The notes below the pieces were generated by a model. That model worked only from the letters and a program-made list of their open reading frames with translations, did not search any database and was not told where the DNA came from. From Colletes latitarsis (Eukaryota; Arthropoda; Insecta; Hymenoptera; Colletidae), in NCBI RefSeq assembly GCF_051014445.1, contig NW_027488377.1:2108001-2172000 (forward strand): a stretch of DNA of 64,000 bases, in the 5' to 3' direction. Shown here piece after piece: positions 51,601 through 61,300 of this stretch (its first letter is position 1; the number at the start of each line of letters is the position of its first letter). Made by a program: the position numbers and the translations under genes.

Positions 51601-51796
51601 GGGACCCGTCGCCCCCTCCCCATACCGTCGCCACCAAGCCGTCCGCGTCGCCCACCCAATGAGGGTGATCAGGGACGCGGTACGGCTCGGCGGCGACCGC
51701 CAGGCCAACCCCCCACTCCGCGAGGACTTGGGACATCAAGTCCTGTGCCGCGCGGCAGTGGTTGAGGTTGGCCTGGAGGAGGAGGCGGGGCGGCAT
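48614..51796 (-). CDS. Retrotransposon ORF2, endonuclease / reverse transcriptase (copy 2)
   Basis: 1,060-aa protein with the same domain order as in copy 1: APE-type endonuclease (E37, D125, SDH 200-202), RT (D577, YADD 665-668) and C-terminal C-x2-C-x8-H-x4-C at 956-973. Compared with copy 1 it has L for I near residue 11, D for G in the ARAAxDLY segment, A for V in GRPxESPS, E519 for G, D649 for A, R750 for C, Y859 for C, A for S in QEPxWGD and A for V near the C-terminus. From what I know of R1-clade RTs, E519 (GKLFERVI) and D649 (NIAYDSVL) look like the usual residues. The protein is therefore probably functional; activity is untested. The start ATG overlaps the ORF1 stop (TAATG). Confidence 0.95.
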   Translation of the reverse strand: MPPRLLLQANLNHCRAAQDLMSQVLAEWGVGLAVAAEPYRVPDHPHWVGDADGLVATVWGGGDGSPPFSLLERGRGFVAVDWGGVAVVGCYISPRSGHAAFELYLAEVAACVQRYAARPVLVLGDFNAKSVAWGSPRTSVRGGILGDWAAGLDLRVLNRGSEHTCVRRYGGSIVDVGFATPNAVRMVSGWHVVAGAETLSDHRYIRMEVSAAASASRHGRLRGTPPRRWALRRLDKDALMAAALAATWPQGAAELPSIEEEVARLGALVAGICDAAMPRVGRASPRRAVYWWSDAIAELRVATVRARRQYTRARRRQRTGDGVARARAADDLYGAYRVARVALQVAIKRAKTQAWKELLQTLDDDPWGRPYKVVLNKLRPWAPPVTEGLDPRLLEDVVNTLFPIGERGPRPPAAAAVPVEWTAELGVTQEELAAAIRRLGVRNTAPGPDGVPGRVWVLTQGVLGADLRRLFDRCLRDGRFPPSWKVARMVLLRKEGRPAESPSAYRPICLLDEVGKLFERVIAARLVEHLSRGDPGLADCQFGFRGGRSTIDAIGRVRALSEAAVSRGGVALAISLDIANAFNTLPWEEIRRGLEYHRVPPCLRAVVGDYLRGRWIEYPGRDGDMRREVYCGVPQGSVLGPLLWNIAYDSVLRAGLPDGVSTVCYADDTLVLAVGAHWGRAMRRAEEGSQRVVDRIRGMGMTVAVHKTEVIAFHSPRQDPPPPLIRVGGADIEVKPQIRYLGLILDSHWRFEKHFRCLVPRLERMVAALGRILPNLGGPAGRVRRLYVAMVQSVALYGAPVWADDLAASRRSMTMLRRVQRRMALRVVRGYRTMSHEAATVLAGMPPMDLLARSHAVMYRHRVDRRAGVGAVPGGQEPAWGDLKRQARQSVLLAWQERLALPTAGHRTVGAVRPLLKEWLDRGHGSLTYRLAQVFSGHGSFGRYLCRIGKEPTARCCHCDAEQDTADHTLEVCPAWEGERRVLVGVVGRDVSLPGVVRAMLGSEEKWRAVASFCENVMLQKEAAGRERELQRRAEARARAVARGRRPVARRRGRPPRRGG

Positions 51797-53673
51797 TAAT
51801 TAATGGCCGCGCCAGCCTCCTCCCGGCCGTCCGTCCCCGTAGCACCGTCCACCTCCATGGAGGACGATGCCACCGCCCTCGGCACCGGAGCCGGTGCAGC
51901 CCGCCTCTTCCTCTCCTTCCGGGAGGGGGGGGAGCACTTCTTACTCCCCACCCTGTGATCGGCTGGCCTCCCCATGTCCGCACACAGCGGGCAGTGGGGG
52001 GCCGCCGAGCACTGGCTCGCACGGTGCTCTTTGGCACCGCAGCGGTAACACTGACCGCTGCGGTCCACCGGCGAGGTGCACCACTGCCTCACGTGCCCCA
52101 ATTCGAGGCAGCGGTGACACTGGAGCGGGCGCGGCGCGAGGATTTCCACTCGCGCCGAAACCCACCCCACCAACACCCTCCCGGATTCCGCCACCTTACG
52201 GGCGGCGGAGAGGGGGCACCGAGCCCACACCGACCCGAGGCCGGAGGGCGACCTGCGGATCTCTCCGATCCGCAGGTCCTCCACAGGACAGTCCCCCGCC
52301 CTCGCAAGGGCACGGGCCACATCCTGTGCGCTGACCGAGTCGTCCAGCCCACAAACGCGCATCTCCGTGCGCTTCGTGGGCCGGGCGACCCGGACACCTC
52401 GCTCGCCCAGCTGCTCCCGGAGCCTCTGGGCGAGACGATCCGCCTTCGCGCCGCCTTCTGCACCGGGGATCTCCAGCAAGAGACCCCCGGTCACGGCCCT
52501 CTTCGCCCTCACGGAGGCGATGCCCAGCTCTTCCAGGGAGATAGTCTCCCTGGCGAGCCGCATCGCCTCCGCGAGGGTCAGGTCGCCCCCCTGCGCAACG
52601 GTCAGCGTCACCGCTGCCGTTTTTGGGGGACGACCTGGTCGTGCCTTCCCGACCTTCGCGGCCTTTACCTTGGCCGCCGGCGGCGGAGGCGGAGGCTGCG
52701 GTTGCGAGGCCTTCCTCGCCGCCCGCTTCGCCTTCCGCCCCACCACCTCACTCCACGCCACCCCCCCTTGGGAGGGTGCTGTGGAGGACGCGACCACCGC
52801 GACCACGGGTACACCACCCCCCTTGGGTGTCGCGACCCGGGGCCCTGGTGCCGCAACGCTGGGCGGAGCCTTCACTCCGCCCTTCTTTGCCTTCCCCGAC
52901 TGTACCGGAACAGGTCGGGGAGGCACCGCCTTCCTGCTGACCGCTCTTCCGGCGAGGAGCTCCTCCCGGAAGGCGGCCAGCTTGCCATCAATCATGTCCC
53001 CAATCCTCCTCAGAAGATCGTCTTCTGAGGAGGACGGGGACTTCTTCACGGGCGGAGTCCGGGTGGAGGGGCCCGCGGTGCCCCGCACCACTGCCGCCGC
53101 ACTCCGCTTATTTACTTCCGCCGAGGGACGCGGCGGTGGAGGAGGAGGGAGGATGGGAGGGAGGGCCGCGCTGTTCCACAGCGCCTCTGCCCTCCTCCTC
53201 CCCTGTCGCTCCTCCTCCAACAGGAGCTGCAGACGGGCGTTCCGCCCTCTGAGCTCCCGCGCCGCCTCCCTCATTTCCTCCGCCGCGGCCTTCAGGGCCT
53301 CCGCGCCACCGCTTTTCTGCCCCTTAAAGGCGCAGGCAGCGGCGACTTTCTCCACCCGCCTCAGGGACGAGGAGATCCTCTCCGATATCTCCTCGGTCAC
53401 CTCGTCCCTGAGGCAACTCAGCCTCACCGACGGGCTCATCGCCCCGCCCACCTCGACGACGGCCTGCCCCGTCCTCTTCCTCTTAGAGCCTATGTGGCTC
53501 GTGCTGGAGGAGAAGGACGAGACCGACGCCGTCTCGTCGTCCTCCTCCACCCTCCACGAAGCCGGACCTGGCGCTGAGTGGGGCGCGAGCGCCGCCACCC
53601 TAACCCCAACCCCGTCTCCGTCCTCCCCAACCGACAAAACCCGCCCCATCCCCATTTTATTTTCAGTGTCCAT
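51796..53673 (-). CDS. Retrotransposon ORF1, Gag-like zinc-knuckle protein (copy 2)
   Basis: 625-aa ORF1 protein from the ATG at 53673-53671; an upstream in-frame GTG at 53709 is not a likely eukaryotic start. Same layout as copy 1: likely coiled coil at about residues 104-166, Pro/Ala-rich basic linker, three CCHC zinc knuckles at 519-532, 542-555 and 561-580. Six residue differences from copy 1: GG for RC in the PKxxGVPVV segment, T for N in LAREx, M for L in KRTExRVCG, A for S in AQDVxRAL, and E for Q near the C-terminus. None touches a zinc ligand. Expected role: RNA binding and RNP formation, possibly targeting to the satellite or telomere region (inference from the R1 clade). Confidence 0.92.
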   Translation of the reverse strand: MDTENKMGMGRVLSVGEDGDGVGVRVAALAPHSAPGPASWRVEEDDETASVSSFSSSTSHIGSKRKRTGQAVVEVGGAMSPSVRLSCLRDEVTEEISERISSSLRRVEKVAAACAFKGQKSGGAEALKAAAEEMREAARELRGRNARLQLLLEEERQGRRRAEALWNSAALPPILPPPPPPRPSAEVNKRSAAAVVRGTAGPSTRTPPVKKSPSSSEDDLLRRIGDMIDGKLAAFREELLAGRAVSRKAVPPRPVPVQSGKAKKGGVKAPPSVAAPGPRVATPKGGGVPVVAVVASSTAPSQGGVAWSEVVGRKAKRAARKASQPQPPPPPPAAKVKAAKVGKARPGRPPKTAAVTLTVAQGGDLTLAEAMRLARETISLEELGIASVRAKRAVTGGLLLEIPGAEGGAKADRLAQRLREQLGERGVRVARPTKRTEMRVCGLDDSVSAQDVARALARAGDCPVEDLRIGEIRRSPSGLGSVWARCPLSAARKVAESGRVLVGWVSARVEILAPRPLQCHRCLELGHVRQWCTSPVDRSGQCYRCGAKEHRASQCSAAPHCPLCADMGRPADHRVGSKKCSPPSRKERKRRAAPAPVPRAVASSSMEVDGATGTDGREEAGAAIN

Positions 53674-54057
53674 AAAAATCCCACGAGATGGTCGGAAATA
53701 AAGGTCCACCCGGGCAGAGCCGCCTTACCCGGGTAAGCCTAATACTCCGGGGGTTCGGCAGGTTCCCCGGAGGTGGTCGCTTGGGATTGGGCCTTCTCCC
53801 CCAACCATGCATCCCATCGCCGCGCACCATAGCTTAGGATTGGAGGGCGATTTTATAGAGTCGCCATACTCGTGGCCCAGGCGGTTAAGCCAAGACCCCC
53901 GTTCCTCCTGCCGTCACGTACCATTCACAAAACCAATAGGGAATTGTGAATGGGTCGTTGTGACGACCAACAGGAGGCTTACGGTGTGTGTATGACTCGG
54001 GTACCCCGGGTTCGTTAAGCCCGTACTGCAGCTGAAAGGCTGGCAGCCCCTGAGGGG
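53674..54057 (-). promoter_or_regulatory. 5' UTR of retrotransposon copy 2
   Basis: Same structured leader as in copy 1, including the 10-bp stem (about 53921-53953), the palindrome TTACCCGGGTAA (53725-53736) and the terminal CCCCTGAGGGG at 54047-54057. At least one base differs from copy 1, in the GGAGGCTT/AAGAGGCTT stretch near 53973. Presence of the full 5' end confirms a complete reverse-transcription product. Confidence 0.6.
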
Positions 54058-54058
54058 A

Positions 54059-54072
54059 ATCCCAGACCTAAC
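54059..54072. repeat. Target-site duplication of copy 2, right copy
   Basis: ATCCCAGACCTAAC, then TTGCGTTATCCTATAAAAT. Exact match to 48057-48070 and the same monomer position as copy 3. Confidence 0.9.
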
Positions 54073-55309
54073 TTGCGTTATCCTATAAAATATTGATCGA
54101 GACCGGGATTAATCGACTGTTTCTGTGTGGTACCACATTACTACGTGATTCAAACCAGAAAAAGCCCAGGATCTGTTCAACAAGTATGTGAAGAATGCGA
54201 AAGTATGAGTCTGATGAGTGAAAATCCCAGGCCCAACCTAGACCTAGCATGAGTTATCCTCTAAAATATTGATCGAAACCAGGTTTAATGGACGGTTTCA
54301 GTGTGGTACCACATTACTACGCGATCCAAACCAGAAAAAGCCCAGGATCTGTCCAACAAGTATGTGAAAAACGCGAAACTATGAGCCTGATGAGGGCAAA
54401 TCCCAGACCTAACCTAGACCTAACATGCGTTATCCCCTAAAATATTGATCGAAACCAGGTTTCATGGACTGTATCAGTGTGGTACCACATTACCACGTGA
54501 TTCAAGCCAGAAAAAACTCAGGATCTGTACAACAAGTATGTGAAAAACGCGAAACTATGAGCCTGATGTGGGCAAATTCCAGACCTATGCCAGACCTTAC
54601 ATGCGTTATCCTCTAAAATATTTTTCAAGACCAGGTTTAATTGAATGTTTCAGTGTGGTACCACATTACTACGTGATCCAAACCAGGGAAAAACCCAGGA
54701 TCTGTTCTACAAGTATGTGAAAAACGCGAAACTATGAGCCTGATGAGGGCAAATCCCAGACCAAACCTAGACCTAACATGTGTTATCCTCAAAAATATTG
54801 ATCGAAACCAGGCTTAATCGACTGTTTCACTGTGGTACCACATTACTACGTGATCCAAACCAGAAAAAACCTAGGATCTGTTAAACAAGTATGTGAAAAA
54901 CGCGAAAATATGAGCCAGATGAGGGCAAATCCCAGACCTATCCCAGACCTAACATGCGTTATCCTCTAAAATATTGATCGAACCCAGGTTTAATGGACTG
55001 TTTCAGTGTGGTACCACATTACTACGTGATCCAATCCAGAAAAATCCAAGGATCTGCCCAACAAGTATGAGAAATATGCGAAAGTTTGAGTCTGATGAGG
55101 GCAAATCCCAGGCCTAACATAGACCTAACATCCGTTATCCTCTAAAATATTGATCTAAACCAGGTTTCATGGACTGTATCAGTGTGGTACCACATTACCA
55201 CGTTATTCAAGCCAGAAAAAACCCAGGATCTGTACAACAAGTATGTGAAAAATGCGAAAGTATGAGTCTGATGAGGGCAACTCCCAGACCTCACCTAGAC
55301 CTAACATGC

Positions 55310-58300
55310 GTTATCCTCTAAAATATTGATCGAAACCTGGTTTAATGGACGGTTTCAGTGTGGTACCACATTACTACGTGATCCAAACCAGAAAAAGCCC
55401 AGGATCTGTTCAACAAGTATGTGAAAAACGCGAAACTATGAGCCTGATGAGGGCAAATCCCAGACCTAACCTAGACCTAACATGCGTTATCCTCTAAAAT
55501 ATTGATCGTTACCAGGTTTCATGGACTGCATCAGTGTGGTACCACATTACCACGTGATTCAAGCCAGAAAAAACCCAGGTTCTGTACAACAAGTATGTGA
55601 AAAATGCGTAAGTTTGAGCCTGATGAGGGCAAATCCCAGGCCTAACCTAGACCTAACATGCGTTATCCTCTAAAATATTGATCGAAACCAGGTTTCATGG
55701 ACTGTATCAGTGAGGTGCCACATGACTACGTGATCCAAACCTGAAAAAGCCCAGGATGTGGCCAACGGGTATGCGAAAAATGCGAAAGTATGACCCAGAT
55801 GAGGGCAAATCCCAGACCTATCCCAGACATAACTTGCGTTATCCTCTAGAATATTGATCGAAACCAGGTTTAATGGACTGTTTCAGTGTGGTACCACATT
55901 ACTACGTGATCCAAACCAGAAAAAGCAAGGGATCTGTTCATCAAGTATGTGAAGAATGCGATAGTTTGAGTCTGATGAGGGCAAATGCCAGGCCTAACAT
56001 AGACCTAACATCCGTTATCCTCTAAAATATTGATCTAAACCAGGTTTGATGGACTGTATCAGTGTGGTACCACATTACCACGTGAATCAAGCCAGAAAAA
56101 ACCCAGGATCTGTACAACAAGTATGTGAAAAATGCGAAAGTATGAGTCTGATGAGGGCAAATCCCAGGCCTAACCTAGACCTAACATGCGTTATCCTCTA
56201 AAATATTGATCGAAACCAGGTTTCATGGACTGTATCAGTGTGGTACCACATTACCACGTGATTCAAGCCAGAAAAAACCCAGGATCTGTACAACAAGTAT
56301 GTGAAAAATGCGAAAGTATGAGTCTGATGAGGGCAAATCCCAGGCCTAACCTAGACCTAACATGCGTTATCCTCTAAAATATTGATCGAACCCAGGTTTA
56401 ATGGACTGTTTGAGTGTGGTACCACATTACTACCTGATCCAAACCAGAAAAATCCAGGGATCTTTTCAACAAGTATGTGAAGAATGCGATAGTATGAGTC
56501 TGATGAGGGCAAATCCCAGGCCTAACCTAGACTTAACATGCGTTATCATGTAAAATATTGATCGAAACCTGGTTTAATGGACTGTTTCAGTGTGGTACCA
56601 CATTACTCGCTGATCCAAACCAGAAATAACCCAGGAACTGTTCAACTAGTATGTGAAGTATGAGAAAGTATGACCCTGATGTGGGCAAATCCCAGACCTA
56701 TCCCAGACCTAACATGCGATAACGTCCAAAACATTGATCGAAACCAGGTTTAATCAAATGTTTCAGTGTGGTACCACATTACTACGCAATCCAACCCAGA
56801 AAAAGCCCAGGATCTGTTCAACATGTATGTGAAAAACGCGAAACTATGAGCCTGTTGAGGGCAAATCCCAGGCGTATCCCAGACCTAGCATGAGTTATCC
56901 TCTAAAATACTGATCGAAACCAGGTTTAATGGACTGTTTCAGTGTGGTCCCACATTACTACGTGATCCAGACCAGTGAAAACCCAGGATCTGGCCAACAA
57001 GTATGTCAGAAATGCGAAGGTATGAGCCTGATGAAGGCAGATCCCACACCTATCCCAAACCTAACTTGCGTTATCCTATAAGATATTGATCGAGACCGGG
57101 ATTAATCGACTGTTTCAGTGTGGTACCACTTTACTACGTGATCCAAACCTGAAGAAGCCATGGTTCTGTTCAACAAGTATGTGAAAAATGCGAAAGTATG
57201 ACCCTGATGAGGGCAAATCCCAGACCTATCCAAGACCTAACATGGTGTATCCTCTAAAATATTGGTCGAGACCGGGATTAATCGACTGTTTCAGTGTGGT
57301 ACCACATTACTACGTGATTCAAACCGGAAAAAGCCCAGAATCTGGCCATCAAGTATGAGAAATATGCGAAAGTTTGAGTCTGATGAGGGCAAATCCCAGG
57401 CCTAACCTAGACCTAACATGCGTTATCCTCTAAAATATTGATCGAAACCAGGTTTAATGGACTCTTTCAGTGTGGTACCACATTACTACGTGATCCAGAC
57501 CAGTGAAAGCCCAGGATCTGGCCAAAAGAATGTGAGAAATGCGAAGGTATGAGCCTGATGAGGGGCAGATCCCACACCTATCCCAGACCTAACTTGCGTT
57601 ATCCTATAAAATATTGATCGAGACCGGGATTAATCGACTGTTTCTGTGTAGTACCACATTACTACGTGATTCAAACCAGAAAAAGCCCAGGATCTGTTCA
57701 ACAAGTATGTGAAGAATGCGAAAGTATGAGTCTGATGAGTGAAAATCCCAGGCCCAACCTAGACCTAGCATGAGTTATCCTCTAAAATATTGATCGAAAC
57801 CAGGTTTAATGGACGGTTTCAGTGTGGTACCACATTACTACGCGATCCAAACCAGAAAAAGCCCAGGATCTGTCCAACAAGTATGTGAAAAACGCGAAAC
57901 TATGAGCCTGATGAGGGCAAATCCCAGACCTAACCTAGACCTAACATGCGTTATCCCCTAAAATATTGATCGAAACCAGGATTCATGGACTGTATCAGTG
58001 TGGTACCACATTACCACGTGATTCAAGCCAGAAAAAACCCAGGATCTGTACAACAAGTATGTGAAAAATGCGAAATTTTGAGCCTGATGAGGGCAAATCC
58101 CAGGCCTAACCTAGACCTAACATGCGTTATCCTCTAAAATATTGATCGAAACCAGGTTTCATGGACTGTATCAGTGAGGTGCCACATGACTACGTGATCC
58201 AAACCTGAAAAAGCCCAGGATCTGGCCAACGGGTATGCGAAAAATGCGAAAGAGTGAGCCAGATGAGAGCAAATCCTAGACATAACCCAGACCTAACATG

Positions 58301-61300
58301 CGTTATCCTCTAAAATACTGATCGATACCAGGTTTCATGGACTGTATCGGTGTGGTACCACATTAACACGTGATTCAAGTCAGAAAAAACCCAGGATCTA
58401 TTCAACAAGTATGTGAAGTATGCGAAAGTATGACCCTGATGAGGGCAAATCCCAGACCTATCCCAGACCTAACATGGTGTAGCTCTAAAATATTGGTCGT
58501 ATCCAGGTTTAATTAACTGTTTCACTGTGGTACCACATTACTACGTGATCCAATCCAGAAAAATCCAAGGATCTGCCCAACATGTATGAGAAATATGCGA
58601 AAGTTTGAGTCTGATGAGGGCAAATCCCAGGCCTAACCTAGACCTAACATGCGTTATCCTCTAAAATATTGTTCGAGACCAGGATTAATCGACTGTTTCA
58701 GTGTGGTACCACTTTACTACGTGATCCAAACCAGAAATAACCCAGGATCTGTTCAACAAGTATGTGAAAAACGCGAAAATATGAGCCAGATGAGGGCAAA
58801 TCCCAGACCTATCCCAGACCTAACATGCGTTATCCTCTAAAATATTGATCGAACCCAGGTTTAATGGACTGTTTCAGTGTGGTACCACATTACTACGTGA
58901 CCCAAACCAGGAAAAGCCAGAGATCTTTTCAACAAGTATGTGAAGAATGCGATAGTATGAGTCTCATGATGGCAAATCCCAGGCCTAACATAGACCTAAC
59001 ATCCGTTATCCTCTAAAATATTGATCTAAACCAGGTTTCATGGACTGTATCAGTGTGGTACCACATTACCACGTGATTCAAGCCAGAAAACCCCAGGATC
59101 TGTACAACAAGTATGTGAAAAATGCAAAAGTATGAGTCTGTTGAGGGCAAATCCCAGGCCTAACCTAGACCTAACATGCGTTATCCTCTAAAATATTGTT
59201 CGAGACCAGGATTAATCGACTGTTTCAGTGTGGTACCACTTTACTACGTGATCCAAACCAGAAATAACCCAGGATCTGTTCAACAAGTATGTGAAGAATG
59301 CGAAGTATGGGTCTGATGAAGGCAAATCCTAGACCTAACCCAGACCTAACATGCGTTATCATCAAAAATATTGATCGAAACCAGGTTTAATCGGCTGTTT
59401 CAGGGTGGTACCACATTACTACGTGATCCAATCCTGTAAAATCCAAGGATCTGCCCAACAAGTATGAGAAATATGCGAAAGTTTCAGTCTGATGAGGGCA
59501 AATCCCAGGCCTAACCTAGACCTAACATGCGTTATCCTCTAAAATATTGGTCGTGTCCAGGTTTAACTGACTGTTTTAGTGTGGTTCCACTTTACTACGT
59601 GATCCAAAGCAGAAAAAACCCTCGATCAGGTCAACATGTATGTTAAAACTGCGAAAGTATGAACCTGATGAGGGCCAATCCCAGACCAAACCTAGACCTA
59701 ACATGTGTTATCCTCTAAAATATTGATCGAAACCAGGTTTAATGGACTCTTTCAGTGTGGTACCACATTACTACGTGATCCAGACCAGTGAAAGCCCAGG
59801 ATCTGGCCAAAAGGATGTGAGAAATGCGAAGGTATGAGCCTGATGAGGGGCAGATCCCACACCTATCCCAGACCTAACTTGCGTTATCCTATAAAATATT
59901 GATCGAGACCGGGATTAATCGACTGTTTCTGTGTAGTACCACATTACTACGTGATTCAAACCAGAAAAAGCCCAGGATCTGTTCAACAAGTATGTGAAGA
60001 ATGCGAAAGTATGAGTGTGATGAGTGAAAATCCCAGGCCCAACCTAGACCTAGCATGAGTTATCCTCTAAAATATTGATCGAAACCAGGATTCATGGACT
60101 GTATCAGTGTGGTACCACATTACCACGTGATTCAAGCCAGAAAAAACCCAGGATCTGTACAACAAGTATGTGAAAAATGCGAAATTTTGAGCCTGATGAG
60201 GGCAAATCCCAGGCCTAACCTAGACCTAACATGCGTTATCCTCTAAAATATTGATCGAAACCAGGTTTCATGGACTGTATCAGTGAGGTGCCACATGACT
60301 ACGTGATCCAAACCTGAAAAAGCCCAGGATCTGGCCAACGGGTATGCGAAAAATGCGAAAGAGTGAGCCAGATGAGAGCAAATCCTAGACATAACCCAGA
60401 CCTAACATGCGTTATCCTCTAAAATATTGATCGAAACCAGGTTTAATGGACTCTTTCAGTGTGGTACCACATTACTACGTGATCGAGACCAGTGAAAGCC
60501 CAGGATCTGGCCAAAAGGATGTGAGAAATGCGAAGGTATGAGCCTGATCAGGGGCAGATCCCACACCTATCCCAGACCTAACTTGCGTTATCCTATAAAA
60601 TATTGATCGAGACCGGGATTAATCGACTGTTTCAGTGTGGTACCACATTACTACGTGATTCAAACCGGAAAAAGCCCAGAATCTGGCCATCAAGTATGAG
60701 AAATATGCGAAAGTACGAGCGTGATGAGAGCATATCCGAGACCTAACCAAGACCTAACATGCGTTATTCTCTAGAATATTGATCGAAGCCAGGTTTAATG
60801 GACTGTTTCAGTGTGGTACCACATTACTACGTGATCCAAACCAGAAAAAGCCCAGGATCGGATCAACAAGTATGTGAAAAACGCGAAACTATGAGCCAGA
60901 TGAGGGCAAATCCCAGACCTATGCCAGACCTAACATGCGTTGTCCTCTTAAATATTTATCAAGACCAGGTTTAATTGAATGTTTCACTGTGGTACCACAT
61001 TACTACGTGATCCAATCCAGAAAAATCCAAGGATCTGCCCAACAAGTATGAGAAATATGCGAAAGTTTGAGTCTGATGAGGGCAAATCCCAGGCCTAACA
61101 TAGACCTAACATCCGTTATCCTCTAAAATATTGATCTAAACCAGGTTTCATGGACTGTATCAGTGTGGAACCACATTACCACGTTATTCAAGCCAGAAAA
61201 AACCCAGGATCTGTACAACAAGTATGTGAAAAATGCGAAAGTATGAGTCTGATGAGGGCAACTCCCAGGCCTAACCTAGACCTAACATGCGTTATCCTCT

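Larger units (their letters stand above)
48071..54057 (-). mobile_element. Full-length R1-clade-type non-LTR retrotransposon (copy 2)
   Basis: Reverse-strand twin of copy 1, about 99% identical: 30-T run (48071-48100, the poly(A) tail), hairpin-rich 3' UTR (48101-48613), ORF2, ORF1, 5' UTR (53674-54057) ending in the self-complementary CCCCTGAGGGG. Exact 14-bp target-site duplication; one extra A at 54058 lies between the element's 5' end and the duplication. Both ORFs are open and conserved motifs are complete, so this is the better candidate for an active copy. Confidence 0.95.
44880..56000. repeat. 10/11-monomer higher-order repeat (1,760 and 1,935 bp), interrupted by copy 2
   Basis: TGCCAGACCTTACATGCG occurs at 44891 and 46651 (1,760 bp, 10 monomers). 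The monomer in which copy 2 inserted has a near-identical uninterrupted twin 1,935 bp (11 monomers) upstream, ending at 46135. Sequence after copy 2 (54061 onwards) continues exactly as after 46126. The uninterrupted unit therefore serves as an empty-site reference. Confidence 0.8.
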
